From Favolaschia claudopus (Eukaryota; Basidiomycota; Agaricomycetes; Agaricales; Mycenaceae), in NCBI GenBank assembly GCA_037176885.1, contig JAWWNJ010000007.1:310001-374000 (forward strand): DNA of 64,000 bases. Reading direction: 5' to 3'. Positions 47,010 to 61,686 of this stretch are shown piece by piece. Within the stretch, counting starts at the first letter, position 1. Each line of letters begins with the position of its first letter. The notes under the pieces were generated by a model that was not told the origin of the DNA, made no database searches, and worked only from the letters and a program-made list of their open reading frames with translations. The position numbers were made by a program, and so were the translations under genes.

Positions 47010-50000
47010 AACATGCTTTCCTGCGCGAATCAAGTCAGTGGATCGAGGGATTTGAGTCAGAATGAAGATTTACTTACTGCATTTTGAAGTCAAATGCATG
47101 CGCTGCGGGGGTTGGCTTAGCTCGAATGAAAGGAAGTGGAATGAGGGGGAAATTTTCACTCGCAATGTTGTGGTGAAATACGAATTGGGGGGGTAAGTTT
47201 AGGTAGAATACTACATATTGAAAGAGCAGTCAGTGAGAGATGAAACACATCGAAATAGATGGACGGGATAGTCTCACTTTGCGTTCTGCTCGGCAACGAA
47301 ACCGACGGAGGCGGTAATTCAAACGATGCATTCGAAAGGAATTTAAATGAACTCGTAGGTATGATTCTTCGAGGGTCAATATGAGATGCAAGGCGAAGCA
47401 ACCCAAGGTTTTCTGCAAAGTACTGTGCGAACGAGTTAGCGGGCGGGAACTGGGTCTGAGTTGGAATGAAGACTCACCGCCGTAGTGTGAATTCAAACTT
47501 AGAATCAGTCTGAAAATGATTCCGGTTAGCGAATCGAGAGAAAGAACGGGAAACGGGGTCGGGAATTACCCACAAGATTGTAGTCAAGTACAAATGAGTG
47601 CTATCTAACTCAATCCTGCACTTGAGAGAAATCAGCAAACTCAATAAGAAAACCTCGACGCAATTTGAACTCGATTCCGCGGGTGGTAAATTTAGAGAGC
47701 TGATTCCTTGGCGCTCGACATGAAGCGGAACGAAAGAAGAAGAAATAACTCACCTACAAAACACGCAATTGAACCGCCGTTTCAATTCAAGTCGATCCTG
47801 TACAGCATCGACGAATCGGTACAAGTCAAAGTGACTTCAAACTCAAGCCAAATAAAACTCGCCGAAGCCCCAAGTTGACCGCAACATACTAATAATTTCA
47901 CTCGAGGTTGGCAACGGTAACGACTCTTGACTTGAGCTACACACAAAGTCGGCGTGAATTCAAATCAAATCAACAAAAAGAAACCAACCCACCAAATTCG
48001 GGAATGAGACAACACCAATCGGTTCGAGGGATTGATCATAGACCTGGCATAGTGTTAGTATAAGATGAGGAGATAAAAGTCCAAGTAAGTTGAACCCGCC
48101 TTCAGTCTAACTCGAACGAGACGGTGATAAAGTTCGACTTGAAGTCAATTGAAGGTAAGTAATCGATTGTTGGTGAGACTATCAGCAAGTTCAAGTCAAC
48201 AATTGAAACAAATGTAAAAACATTAGCCAGAAGCTCACCTTCGAATACAATCCAAGGTTAAGGTCAGTGTAACCCCAAGCCAACACTTTCTTACCTATGA
48301 ACATCATGAACACTTGAAGACGCGCGCGGGCGCGCGACTCGAGTCAAAACGGCATAGTCTCCCCCTTCAAAATCCAAGTCAGTCAGTCAGTCAGCATTTC
48401 GAATATAAAGCAGAATTAACTCACAATTTGCGCATAGTCTCTGTGTTCACTTGAATGCAATCCAAACTGGCATAATCTCTGCCTATATAGTCAAAAATAA
48501 CCATATCAGCGCGTATCCAGCGAAACTAAACAAATATTCGTACGCACCAGCATAGTTTTGATTGCGTAAAATGCGTCGAACGAGACGAGGTGAGGATTTA
48601 AGTTGGTTAGAGAGGTGATATATACACGAGTGAAAGAATGAGACGCGCACCGGGTTGACTCACAGTTCGGGCATAGCTCGGTGTTTAATAGAAAGGGAAT
48701 GTGTTGGCGGAGTCTTGATTTCAAACCGCCGTCTCGGCCTATGTAGCCGCAAATGATCAAGTCAGCCTGGATTCGGGCAAGGAGCAAAAATCGAACGATT
48801 ATTCGTACGTACTGTCATAGTTTCGGGATATAGTTGAATGAGATGTGTCGAAGGAAAGCTAGAATGAAGTCAGAGAGGTAATAAATTTGTGAATAAATGT
48901 ATTGCGCACCGCAATCTCAAGTCTGACTCCGATATTTCCTGACTAACTCAGAGAAACCGTTGAAAGATCAAGACAAAGAGCTTTCAAAAACGAAGTTAGT
49001 AAGTATTTCGACCACATAAAGAGAAGGAACTCACATAGTTGCATAAATTCAGCATTCAAGTGACAGAGTACGGTGGTTTTGAAGTTGGATTCAAATAATC
49101 GCAGTTTCGGCCTATATGAATTCAAATGACCAGGTCAGCGAGCATTCGGCGCTGAAACGAAGAGTGAATAGGTACGCACCGTCATAGTCTCAGTATATAG
49201 CGAGATGGTTTCGACTGGGTTGAAGGGCTAGCAACAAGGGGACGAGTCAGAGAAATGTAAGGCATGCGAAGAAATGAATTGCGCACCTTGTTGAACATAA
49301 ACCTCGACCCCAACTTCAACGCTACCTCAATTCTATGAATCGATCCTTCAAAGCAAACGTCCAGGAACGAGAGTTGAGCGAATCTGAAAGAATCTAGTCA
49401 GTAGAGTAGAAACATATCGTCGGGTTAGTAACTGACCGAGACGACACCGAAGCGAGCCGAGTGTTGAAGGATACTTGTAGTACAACAGCAAAGTCAGATA
49501 TGGAATAAAGACGAATTGAATCAGTGCTTACCAGTGTATAGTTTTGGGTTTGAAGGATGTAGCAGACAATAGGTACCTGGTTTCAAAGGTAGTCAGTCAA
49601 AGTCAATAAGAAGGAAATAAAGTCGATACAACGAAACCGAACGAAGTTATTGACCGAACGAAGTACCAGCGTAACGAATCAGAATCAAGGCAGTTTGGAA
49701 ACGCATTTAAATAGAGAAGTGGAAGGGAGAACTCACTGATGTGACCGAACAACGGCGCCGAGCGAGATACAAGCCAATGTACCTATACTTGAGTATGAGT
49801 TAGTTCGAGGTCAAACGAGTAAGAGAACAAATCAAACGTGCAATTAAGTGGATTGAACTGTTGAAGTCGATAAGTTGAGTTGGGTATAACAAAGTCAGAG
49901 TCGACTCACAAATTGAAACTTGAGAGGCGTCAAGTGAGTTTGAAGTGAGGTATCTTGAAGTGAATACTTGGACAAAGTGGAGCCTAGAATCAAAAAGAAT

Positions 50001-51150
50001 AAGAGTTTGTTCGAAACTGAGGAAAAGATAAGGTTGAAGTCACAAAATCCAAGTCCTTGACTTGTCAGTCAAAGAAAGATTCAAGAGCGAGCGAAAGCCG
50101 AATAAGTCCGAAGGGCGAGTTGAAGGGCAAAAGCGTCGAATTGAAGGAAAGGAGAGTGAAGAATTTTGAAGCCAATTCGAAGAGAAAGTCAATAGAAGTG
50201 AAGTTTGAGTAGTAGGGAATGAGTCAAGGGAGGGAAGTGGGAAGTGGGCGGTGAACCCATACTCAAAATCAATGTTGTCTGCTCACCTAAATACCCTTCC
50301 ACCGGCCCTGCAACGCAATTCAGCGAAGCAAATCTTCCGGCAGTCCGACGGGATCGGCAGAGCATCTTGGGAATTGCGGAGCACCGATCCATTCAGTCGG
50401 AAAGAGCGGAAATGGGAGAAGTCGCGGCGAACTCGAAAATATTCATAAGTTGGCAACCAGATCCACGGAAATTCCACGCACGTCAAGCAACATCCGTGTG
50501 ACTGATGGTGTGACATTCAGGGTCGTAACGCCGGGGTGGAGGGGAGATGAGGTCGAGAGAGCGGAGGGCAGAGATAAGGGGTGAGTTGCAGTTGCGGCGT
50601 GAAGACGAATCGGTGGGCTTGAGAAAGTGGGGGCAGCAGGATTGGATAGTTTGACCAACATTTCAGTGCCAAGATTCGGATACGTCAGCATGATATAGCC
50701 ATGGAAGCGAGTCAAACTAAAACACACCTGGAAATTCCTCCGGTCGCAACACCGCTCCAATCGCTCCAGAATCTTCCCCGATGCCACGCGCATCTGTAAT
50801 CATTTGATGCTGAGAGTCTGAGTCATATGGTGGCGGCACCGCTCGCCCAGACCCCAATTTTTCGAAATGCGCGCAAATGCTTGTGTCCGCGCTGCCGGTG
50901 TTCCTGGGCCAAAATAACGCTGCAAATCACAATGAGTAAAGCAAAATAGAAGATAGAAACGCACCTGGGCCTCAGAGTCCGCTCGTCGCAGCGGCAGCAC
51001 TCGTCGATGGTGGTGGTAAAGAGCAATGTTTCGGAATTTCCTGTTTCGGACTCGATATCGATGATCCCATCAACGCCGTTTTCTTCCGCTCCCCTCACCT
51101 CATCTCTTTGAAGGCTTTCTGCCCACGCCTGTGCGCCTCTGCCAAGCATC
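47010..51150 (-). ncRNA. Q-B copy 2
   Basis: Near-identical to Q-B. Scattered one-base indels (for example near 50576, 50730, 50818 and 51029) break the longest frame of the first copy. Confidence 0.5.
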
Positions 51151-52004
51151 AACATACCGGCACGGCGCGCTGGAGGCGGTCCTCAAGCTCCGAAGACTCG
51201 GAAAATCGGCGTATCTAAATCCATGGACCTATTTCGGCATTTTCTGAGATTTGCGGCGCGCACTACCGCTCGGACGCTTACCAAAACTGATGCTTATCAC
51301 TGGGACTTGCTCGATTTCTTACTGGCTCAAGTCCTCTCGCCGTCTCTGCGGAATTACCTGAAGATTTGCCTTCTCAAAATACCAATGCTCTCGTGTCAAC
51401 CTCTGACGGGGCGCAAGTGGCGCGTCAAATGCGCCGCTTCAAAGTTTCTCCCTGTACCTGTCGTGAATCACGTCAATGCGAACAAATTCAAATTCACCGC
51501 AACGTTATCAGCTCCACTGCACGGTCCTGACTGCCTCTTTTTCCTTGAGCTTTGATTTGTGCTTCCTGTACTGAGGCAATTATGTGAGAATACAAATTGC
51601 GAGCTATGCATGTATGTGGTCTTAGAGCTCAGAATGTTGAGGAACTGACGATTTGGAGGGGGGCTGCAGGCGGCCGCCGACGCACGGAATAATCAAGTTC
51701 GTAAGTTGTTGATTCATTCGAAACAAATGCGCTGATTTTGTTGCGACGGAGACGTTCAGCCGACGCCGCTCTAGCTGGTTTGAAATTAACAGAACCAAAC
51801 CGACGCTTCCTTTCTTTCCACCACCATGACCCACCACTTCCCCCCCAAATTTTCCGCGTCCTCCATACTTCGTAAATTCTCATTCTTCTGCTCTCCTCCC
51901 CCTTCCTGACACCTCTGCAGCTTCACAATGCACTTCCCCAGCTGCAAACATCGCTATCTACGCGTTGACTATACGTAATCGACGCCCAGTGAGCGGGACT
52001 TCAA
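51151..52004. promoter_or_regulatory. divergent region, monomer B copy 2
   Basis: Matches 21861-22724, except for a patch of several changes at 51253-51280. Confidence 0.3.
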
Positions 52005-52749
52005 GTAGGTGTTCCCTTGTTTCAAAAATTCTTTCACGCTCACGGCCTTTTTTCACCAGGATTTTGGCCGCCGGGAAGGCTAACCCCGCCCCCGACGCGT
52101 AAAGCAAACGAGCTTTCGACGTTTTCTGTATGGCTGCTGCTGCCCGCCCGGCGCCGCGCAGCGGCGTGCATGGTCTTGAGTATATGGATCGCGTTCCCCG
52201 CGAGCAACGTAAGTCTATTCTATTGCTCCTCCTGTGCTCATTTTGACGTGTTTTTTCAGTACATTTGCGCAGAGCATTTTGCCGCCGGCAGGCAGATACC
52301 CGCCCCCGACACATAAAGCAGCGAGTATCCCGGCAGCTTTATAAGATTTTAGTTGTTGTTGTTGCCGCCCGCGCCGCGCATGGCTTTGAGTATATGGATC
52401 GACGTCCCGCGAGCGGGCGAGCGGGACTTTCCAGTAAGTCTCCCTTCGTCCCTTCAGTTTATGCTCATTCTGACGACTTTTTCAGAACTTTTGAGCCGCC
52501 GGCAGGCTAACTATGCCCCCAATTTGTCAAGCATCGGTCTCAACATTGTTCTGTTGTTGCGGTTGTCGTCGTCGACGCGCCGCGCAGCGGCGCTATAACC
52601 TTGACACGACGTATCGTCGTCCGGCGAGCGACTCTTCAGGTAAGCTTCGTCTTCCTTCCTCTCACGTTTCCTTTGTCTTACGATTCAGAATTATTTCAGG
52701 ATTTTGAAATTTACGGCAATTCTTCTTGACGTCGGTTAGTCTGAGTGAG
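52005..52749 (+). ncRNA. R-I-B copy 2
   Basis: Same as 22725-23458 with extra single bases in the first exon (near 52076, 52109, 52146, 52199), which disturb one GCCGGCAGGC motif. Confidence 0.6.
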
Positions 52750-52893
52750 GTAAGCCCTTCAGTCTTTTCTTCAAAGTCTTTCCCATCTGTTACCCATGTC
52801 GCCGATGACTATACGTATCGACGTCCCGCGGCCGGGGAGTTCTTGACCTAAACCACATTTCGTCGTCTGGCGAACATCTCCAGCTCTCCGCAT

Positions 52894-53613
52894 GTAAGGT
52901 CCCATCCTCATGTTCTCTATTCTTCCCCTCATTTCTTGCCCGCAGAATTCAATTTTCTCCGCTGCGCGGCCATCACCAACCCAATCTAACATCAAAATTC
53001 GATTTTTGCGCGTCCGCCGAGCGACGCTTCCACACCTTCCCCTCCATTGCGTTGATACCTTCATCTTTATTGGTCTCTCACTGACGCAAGCCTTCCAGAT
53101 TTTTCTTCTTCCCGCTGCGCGGGGCACTTCATCGACATCAATACCAAGCCCAAGAAATCAAAGTTTCAGATTTCGCGTTCCCGCGAGCGAGGCGTTGAGC
53201 TCCTTGATCTCCAGGTGCGTGCTAGAGTCGCTTTTAAGCTGATTTGAGGTGCCAGACTTTTTCCTTCCGCTGCGCGGCGCCCACCTTCCAAGGTCAAAAC
53301 CATCAACCTCGTCAAATTTGTCAAGTCCGCGAAGTTGAAGAAGATTTTCTTCGCTGCGCGGCTGAGTTGGTGAGAACTATCCTGCCTATTCTATGGTTTT
53401 CAAAGTCTCAGTCCGTGCGTTTAGAGCTTATTTTCTTCCGCTGCGCGGCGCCGTCATCTATGCGAGAGACTTGTCATTGCAAGTCTGTCAATTCTTCTGT
53501 GGTGCCAAGTTGGTGTGTTCCTCTTTTCACGTTCCTGATTGCGGACGCTGAATGCTCAAAAGCGTTGTTACTTGCAATGCAAGACGTTGACACTGATTTC
53601 AAATTTGAGAAGG
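52894..53613 (+). ncRNA. R-II-B copy 2
   Basis: Same as 23603-24323, with few indels. Confidence 0.55.
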
Positions 53614-53774
53614 GTAAGTTCTGGCTTCAATGGTTCGCTACGTACAAAATTCAGGGTCTTTACCTCCAGTAGTCAGTATCTCAGATCTGTAAATCTGGAT
53701 CTCCGCTGTAGGTTAGCGTACGTATCAGGACCCTCGAGACGCGCGTTTTCCGGCCGTTTCAAGGGTCCAAAAAA

Positions 53775-55302
53775 TCAAAAAATTTCCCCGCCGGGGCGGG
53801 TTGAGTAAGAAGAAAATAAAATGACACGTTTTTTGTTTTTGAACACCGGCGCCGAAAAGCTATAAGTTGGGGGCTGGCAAGTCGCTTGCGACCTTGGTCG
53901 CGCGGCGAGCTTAGTCGTGCGGTGAGCGTGTCGGTGGCTGGGAAATTGCCTTTTTGGGGTGTCCAAGCGAATTTTATTCCAGAAGCAACTCGTGTAGTCG
54001 TCTAAATAAACCACATGCCTCCCAAATCCACTGGTATTCCTGAACTTTCCCCTGTACAAGCAAAATCGTCAGCGTAACTCATAACAATACAGCCACAGGA
54101 AATTCAAATAAAACAACTCACAATCCACCACCCTTAACAATCGTCAACCCGGCGGCGGCGCCAACAAATGCGTCAACACCCCATAAGACGACTCCCCCAA
54201 TAACAAAACATCGCTCCGACTCAACACACGCAAATCATCCAGCGCCTGTGTCTGCGGCGAATCCAACAATGTATACTCCCCCCGCTTCCAAATTGAGTAA
54301 AGCGATGACCGCACGGTCGGCTTCCTCCATCGCGATGGTGATTTCAAGTGGGTTGGAGGAGAAGGCTCGGAGATCGGCGAGGATGCGCGCGATGTCGGGG
54401 AAGTTCATGGACCCGTAGAAGTCGTGTGTGGAGATGTCGGTGCCTCGCAAAGGCGCGGTGTCGCCCCATCTGATGTGGATGCCGACGGACATTGGGCGAG
54501 AGGGGTTAGATGAGTAGGGCAGAGAAGGAGGGGCGAAAGGTGATGATGAGCGTGGTGGGATGAGGCGCGAGCGAACCCACGGCATGATACATCCGTTGAG
54601 GTCTTGCGTGAGCTGACTCACACCAGATTGAATGAATTTATGGTTAGGAAGAGAAGAACAACCCACCTCACCTCATCGACCTCTGTATCCAAAATACCCG
54701 TACAATCCGCCATTCGGGTTTTGACGTCGTCTAGCCTTGCGATCGCCGAGTCTTCCCCGGCACACCAGCCCTCTAACGACAGCGTCGCGGTCTTCATGAG
54801 GGATGAAGTCTTGCACGCGGCATGCTTTGGTGACGTTGAGCGTTTGTGATTCGGCGTTGGCATTGTAAAATCTCGGATTGCGAGTATCGGTGGTCCCAGA
54901 CCTCGTTCCAGCCGAAATGAAGTGACGAATCGAGGACTTGTGATAGCACAATGCTTTGCTTGAAGTGTTGCAGTACCGACTGTGTAAGGATAAAATAGTC
55001 ACTTTCAAATTCAAGGGAACCGAAGCGATGTACGCACCCCCATTCCCTCTCCACCGAGCGGTCCCACTCGCAGATACATTCGGGGTGTTTGTTCTTCTGG
55101 CTCTACGACCGTCAGCGCCGGCGTACACAGCTGAAGCTGTATCTCCGCGAGCTTTGACTGCACATGCTCAGTCCGCACGGCAAACGAGAGAAAACCGACG
55201 AACCACTAGTGTCGCGAAGACGCATAGATAGGCGTAATGCCTCTTGTGTCTCCGCAGCGACGATGTCTTGCCTGCTGCGGTGGGGAGGGCGTCGTACAAC
55301 AT
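53775..55302 (-). pseudogene. GT copy 6, partner of copy 3
   Basis: Model: complement(join(53775..54051,54122..54612,54672..55096,55164..55302)). It shares the altered C-terminus and the duplicated CCTCA donor with copy 3. It has its own one-base insertions in homopolymers (near 54149, 54282, 54771, 54869 and 55200), which break the frame in exons 1-3. Where copy 3 is broken in exon 1, this copy is not, so a consensus of the two could be largely open. Confidence 0.7.
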
Positions 55303-55844
55303 GTCGCTGGGAATGCGGCTCAAAAGTCATGAGAGTATATATTGAAGCCGGAGGGATGTATTTAGCACTGGCAGGGATCGTGTGTGGGCGGAGATAGTCC
55401 GGATGGACTGCGTCGAGGATCTGGCCAAAGACAAAGACATGATAGATTGACCTTGACGCCGAAGACATAGGGAGATTGTTCACGGGGCCGCCGCAGAAAG
55501 CAGATTTTGTTGTTTCTCATTCGTCCGCCTTGGGACAAAACTTTCAAGAAGACCGTGACCATGGACCGGTCTAGAGCTATATTGGGTCTTCGAGGCAGTA
55601 AAAGACCGGGGTCCGGTGTGCGCCCGTGTACAACTTCCGGATTTTGAAGGTCAAAGTAGAGGGGGAAAGCCCGTAGAGACCGATTATGTCCGAATCTGAT
55701 GGAGGCGGAGGGTCCGAAACTCCGACACCCTCCTTCCGCTCAACTCTCATGTCGTGACTCGTCCGTCTGCAGCCCTCCAGAGACTCTAATGTCGTCCGTC
55801 TCTACGATACCACCCAATCATCGGTCTTTAAAATGCTCTTCTGA

Positions 55845-57030
55845 ATGGCGGATTCCTCAAGTCAAGAAAAAGGAAATTTCCGAGCGGTCTTCTCACGGGT
55901 TGTTTGTTGATTCTCATGCTTCTGCCAGCGCACTTCCCGAGTCCACTTGTCCGCTCTCTCTTTCGTTTTCTCTGCTCACCCTTCTCAGCTTTCCTTCAAG
56001 CGCTTCCACCACCACCCCCCCGACTCGACCTCCTCACTGCCTGCTCCATCTCATGCAACCGTCCGCCGCCGCCGACGAACCGTCACCACCTCGTTTGTCT
56101 CCCCACTCAATGCACGCATGCTCCATACGTAGACATCGCCAACGCTTACCTCGGCGCACACACCCCGCCCCCGCCCCGCATTTCCATACCGACTTCCACC
56201 CAAAATTGCACCCAGCGCCTAGACCCGTGTTGGACCCGCGCGCGCTTCCTCGAATCGTCGTAAGTTTCTCTTCTTGAGACACAACAATTGAATTCCCCTC
56301 ACCTTTCATCTCATAGCCCAGCTACCGCGCTCGTCGTCGGCGCTCAATGTTGCCACGTCATTCGGCGCTATGGGTCGACGCGCACGGCGCCGCCCCTCGC
56401 TACCTGACGCCGACATAGCGACTCTAGACGACGAGAAACCCGAAGGTGTGTCGCCGCTACTTTCTCCATTTCCGTTTGCTAACTCACCCAAATGTCAAAT
56501 GCCGCCCATGCCGACGCCGGCTCTTTCCACACCCTCTACCCCCGCTCTCCTGCCTTCCCGACATCCGCCTCAGGTGCGCACACCGCGTCAAACTCCCGCC
56601 AATCCCCAGTACTTCAAATCACACCGCCGCCGCCCTTCACTCCTGCGCCGCTCGCCCCCGATTCGGTCACGAACGAACTCTTCAAGCTTCATTCCCCCCG
56701 CCGCCTCGTCCCAACTCCGCGCCCGTATTCCGCCGCTCAAAACTCGCGTCGCGTCGCGTCTCAAGTCCCTCTCCCCCACGCCCATTCAACCGCTGCTCTC
56801 CCGCCATTTCCCCGCTGCCATCCCCGCCTTATCGACCCTTTTGCCAACTACACCGTCACTCGCACGCCAATCCGCGTTACATCACAATTGACGCCCGTCC
56901 TCCTCAACTCCGCCGCTCACCTCGCAAGACCTCCCCGTCGGCTCGTTACACGCAAGCGCCCGGGCGCCTAACCTCCGAAATCCTCGAAATGCGCACGAAA
57001 AGAGCCGGCGTACCGTATGTAGTGTCTTAA
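55845..57030 (+). other. P-C copy 2
   Basis: Near-identical to P-C, with indels at C-runs near 56020, 56063, 56168 and 56600. The frame ending KRPGA-stop at 56971 is open from 56492. Confidence 0.4.
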
Positions 57031-57039
57031 TAAATTCGT

Positions 57040-60000
57040 TTATCCCAAATACTGCGCGAATTAAGTCAGCGGTCCGATCGAGGGATTTGAGTCAGAATGA
57101 AGCTTTACTTACTGCATTTTGAAGTCAAATGCACGCGCTGCGCGCTGGCGGGTTGAGTGAGCTCAAAAGAACAAGAGAGAAAGTACATAGTAACTCACAA
57201 GGATGAATTGAAATACGGATGGGCGAGTAAGGACACTGTAGAGTAAAAGTAGAGTAAAAGTCAATACAAACTCAATCAGAGACAAGCAAAACGAAGACTC
57301 ACTGCAGCGCTTGAACACAAATATGTATCTTTCCTGAGAAAGTCGGCGGCAAACTGACAGTTCACAGGGGAATAATCAAGACCAAGTCAGTAAGAGCTTA
57401 GAAAAATATCGAGGTGAATCGATTGCGTACCGGTTGTGACTGTATTGCGCTAAACAGCCGGAACGCGCATGTCGGCGGTCGAGTCTCGAAGAAGAATGGT
57501 ACTGTCGAGATTTTGAAAGAGTGGTCAGTGATTCAGACAAATTTGAATCGAGATACATACATAGATGAACGGACTCGACTGACTTTAAGAAATTCGACCC
57601 GACGCACAGCTCAAGCAACTCGAGGGAAGGATCGGTTATACCGATAAAGTGAACCCGAAACAAGGGGAAGTTGAAGCAAGTTAAGCTCACCTTCAATCGA
57701 GCTCGAGATTGATACTTGAACGAGATGACGAACGAAATGAGATGGTGACAATATTCGGGTTTGAAGTTGAAGCTGCCCCGCTTGAGAGTAACATGTCGAC
57801 AAGACTAGAACTAAACTTCAAAATCAGTAATCGAAAAGAATGTAAAGACGTTACGGGCAACTCACCTCAATCTGACTTGGAACAAGATTGAAGGTTAGGG
57901 TAAGTTCAACGTCGAGTCAAGGATTGGTTATGTACCTGTTGTGAGAACTCAATTGGAAATCGCGCGCGCGCGCGATTCAAATTAACCCGCCATAGTCACG
58001 GCCTTCAGAAGAATCAAGATTGAAGCCAGTGGGTCAGAGTTTCGACTATAAGAACGGAATCAACTTACAATACGAGCATAGTCTCGGCATTATAATGAAA
58101 GAGATTGGGCGCACTTGGGACTTGAATTCAAACGGGCATAGTTTCGGCCTGCATAATGGAAATAATGAAGTCAGCGTAACTTCGGGCGGGAAGGGGAAAT
58201 GTGAGAATCATTGGGCACCGACATAGCTTCGGTATACATTGGTATGATAATGGTTGAAGGGAAAGGGCTAGGGATAAGTACCGAGTTAGCGAGGGTAATG
58301 AGTCTGGGAACAGCGTTGCGCACCTCGGATCGCAAACTACGCCTCAACCTCAACCTCGATGCGCCTTTGCATTTACCCGTATAATCCTTCAAATGAAACG
58401 TTGATCAAGTGAATCCTGAATGAATACAGTCAGTAAATTGAGAATGCAAGGTCAAACTCACCGACGCGCCGAATATAACGATGATACCTTCGATATCGAG
58501 GTCAGATAAGAAATGCAGGTGGACTTGAACTTTACTTACCAGTCTATAGGTTCGAATTCAAAGGGTATTCAACGAATGAAGACCTGGTTTCAAAAAGTCA
58601 GTTCAGGCTCGAGCGAAATTCAGAAGCGTGACTCAAAAGCAAAGTCAGTTCAACGATGAAAGACTAAGTAGAGAACATACCAGTATAAAGCCGAAGGGGA
58701 AATAGCATTTGGGCTTCGATCAAAAAAGTATAAGGAAGAAAGGAGAGGGTTACAAAGGACTCACAAGTATCAGTGAAACGGCGTCGAGCAAGATTCAAGT
58801 CAATATAGACAAGTCTAATTGAAATCGAAGTCAGCTTCGAATTGAACGGGGAATAGAATAAATAGAACATGCAAAGGAAGTTTAATAGAGTTCCTTGAAG
58901 CAATGAAGTCGATAGGTTGAGTTGACAAAAAGGTCAGGTTTAGAGTTAACTCACCAGTCATCGTCGAGCAAGTTGAAGGCAAATAGCTTGAAGTGAATAG
59001 GATAGCGAAGTCTAAGGACTTCGAAGAGTTGAAGGCAGGAAGAGAATGAACCCTAGAGTAGGGTTGAACGCAGTCGCAGGGCGATAGGTCAAGTCAACGA
59101 CGCACCTGGTATATATACCCGTCCCCGCAATTGCCGAAGGGCACCCAACTCGACGAATTTGCGCGCAAATCACCCCATTTCACGGCGCCGTGGGCCGCGC
59201 GTCCACATCGTACGACTTTGCAGCATACGTGGCATAGACTCCGCAGCACTTGCCAAGCGGAAGACGGGGAGGTGGGTTGGTAATGGGACGGGGATTGAAC
59301 TGAATGAAAATATTCGTAAGTGCGTTGAAACCGCATAGAAGCAGTTGCGCACCTGGCTGATCGTTTCAAGCATACATCCCATCAATCCGTATCACCGCCG
59401 AGGTCCGTGGAGGGGGATTTGCATGGCGGAGAGCGGAGTTTTTAGGGAGGTGCAGAAATGGAGGTTTGAGATGTTCTGAGGCTCCTACGGCGCTCTAGGG
59501 TTCAGAAGACTTGTGCACAGGAGATTAAAAATTTTGAGAGTCGTTAAAATCTCGATATGTCAGCTGGGTGCATGAATATAAGCGAGATAGGCGCAAACAC
59601 ACCGCAAACGCATAAGTCCCACCGTTCCCGCTCCAATCTCCCCCAAAACTTCGCCGCTGTTGCGCAGTAACTAGGAGACTTGATTTCGGTTAGTCTGACG
59701 TGATAGAAGCACGTACCTCGCACCCATATTGTGGACTTTTTGCAAATGCGCATATTCGTAGTTCCCGTCGTTCCCGCGTTGCCAGAGGCCAAATGGGGCC
59801 GGATATCGCTTGCTTGAGGTGTCATAAGTAACTTGGCGCAGTTTTGAGTCGAGAGAGCCAGTGGATGTAGCGCCAGAGAAAACGAACATGGAAGTCGAGA
59901 GAAGAGAGGGTGACATTTCCCGTTTAGGATGCTGGACGAGTGAAATTCCCTTCCGCAGATATCGGCTTGCGAGTCGCCGAGTCCCGAGAGAAAACCAACA

Positions 60001-60220
60001 CAGATTCCCACGCTCCATCAACCGCAGCAGTTTACGTTTCCTCTTGTTCCTTGCCAGCACAACGCCGACAAGTCGGGCTCGGATGGCCGCCGACAACGCC
60101 CACGATTCTGGATATTCCCGCCAAAACCAAAACAACGGGTCGCTCCACTATAATTTCGGTGACTTGGCGGCTTCCACCCACGCAAGAAGTTGATCGCCTG
60201 CGAAATTGGAATCTAGTCAA
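57040..60220 (-). ncRNA. Q-C copy 2
   Basis: Near-identical to Q-C. Indels mostly fall in homopolymer runs. Confidence 0.5.
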
Positions 60221-60934
60221 CAAGTCCTAAGCGGGGTGTCGCGTGGACTCTTGATTTTCTCTCTACTTATTGGCTGGGAACGCGTCTTTTCTGCCTCGAA
60301 ATCTGGTTCTAAATCTGTCGGGCTACACCTGTAGGGCGGACTCCGTCTTGGCGGCGCACCAAACGCGCCAACTTCAAATCTTCCTCTCAAGTTCGGCACG
60401 CGAATCACATCAACGCGTATGAATTCAGATTCCCGTCACAACCACAACGTTATTCACCCCGCGCCTCTCCGTTCCTCATCGGCCCTATTTCTTTTTTCCT
60501 CCAGCTTGACTTCTCAGACTGACCCATTTCTCCAAGTCTTGAGCTGTTCTGTTCTTTCAGGGTTGAGCATGCTAAGAAACTGACGAAATTGAGTTCAGGG
60601 CGGCGCCCGAAACGTACAGCTCTGCTCGGACTTATCAGCAACGAAGGTTGATTCATTCAAAACAAATTTCACTGATTTGTTGCGACGGAGCAACTCAGCC
60701 GACGAGGTTTGACAAGATTTACAACTAACACGACCAAACCCACCGTTCTTCCTTTTCCACCACCCCCTTCCCCACTTTGACTCTCGAAAATTCTTTTTGT
60801 GAGTTTTTCTCCTTCCCTTCCACCTCCCATTCTCAATTGACCTCCTCAGCAACCCAAGCAACCTGTCTCATGCCCAAACCCCCACCAATGAAGCGTTAAC
60901 ACTACGTATCATTGTCCCGCGAGCGGGACTTCAA
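60221..60934. promoter_or_regulatory. divergent region, monomer C copy 2
   Basis: Matches 30906-31619. Confidence 0.3.
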
Positions 60935-61686
60935 GTAAGTTTCCACCTCCTTCACTTTTTCACCCATTTTGACGCCTTTTTCCTCCAGGACTTTGCCGCC
61001 GGCAGGCTAATACCGCCCCCGACGCGGTCAAATAGCGTGTCCCGCAAATGTTGCTCGACGATTGGGTTGCTGGCGCCGTGGCCGCCGTCGCCGCCCCGCC
61101 GCGCAGCGGCGCTATCGCGTTGACACGACAATAACAACTTCCCGCGAGCGGAATTGCGTCAAGTAAGTTATCCTTTGCTTCGTTTTTTCATCATTTTGAC
61201 GTGTCCTTTTTCAAGGGTTTTGGCTTGCCCGGCAGGCTAGCCCCGCCCCCCCGACGCGTATCGCAGCGAGTCCCACCGGTGCCTCCCCAGCGCCTTCATT
61301 GTTGCCCGCCGGTCACCGCCGCGCCGCGAAGCGGCGCCCATAGCGTTGAGTGTATAAATTTTCTTCCCGCGAGCAGGGCTTGAAGTACGCAATTTTTCCT
61401 TCACTTTTTGGGTTCATTTGACGCGTTTTTTAATAGAATTTTAGGCCGCCGGCAGGCTAACAGCGCCCCCGACGCATACAGCAGCGGATTTCCCGACTGG
61501 TTTGCAAGATCTTCATTGCCGTTGTCGCCGCGGCGCGAAGCGGCGCTATCCCTTTGACTAGACGTATCGCCGTCCGGCGAGCGGCTTTTCTGGTGAGCTT
61601 GCTTCTCTCCTTTCCATTTTGTTAATCTTACGATTTGTTTCTCTCAAGATTTTGTATTTACGGCAAGATGTCGGTTAATCTGTGAG
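60935..61686 (+). ncRNA. R-I-C copy 2
   Basis: Same as 31620-32366, with small indels near 61026, 61225, 61287 and 61306. Confidence 0.6.

Larger units (their letters stand above)
45432..55738. repeat. monomer B, copy 2 (10,307 bp)
   Basis: Near-identical to 16156-26436 but 26 bp longer. Much of the excess is single extra bases, many in G or C runs between 51.6 and 55.7 kb. Confidence 0.85.

Noticed and set aside
51223..51555. 110-codon plus-strand frame in monomer B copy 2
   Set aside because: The matching DNA in copy 1 (about 21950-22260) does not keep the frame, because of a patch of differences, and no family is recognisable.
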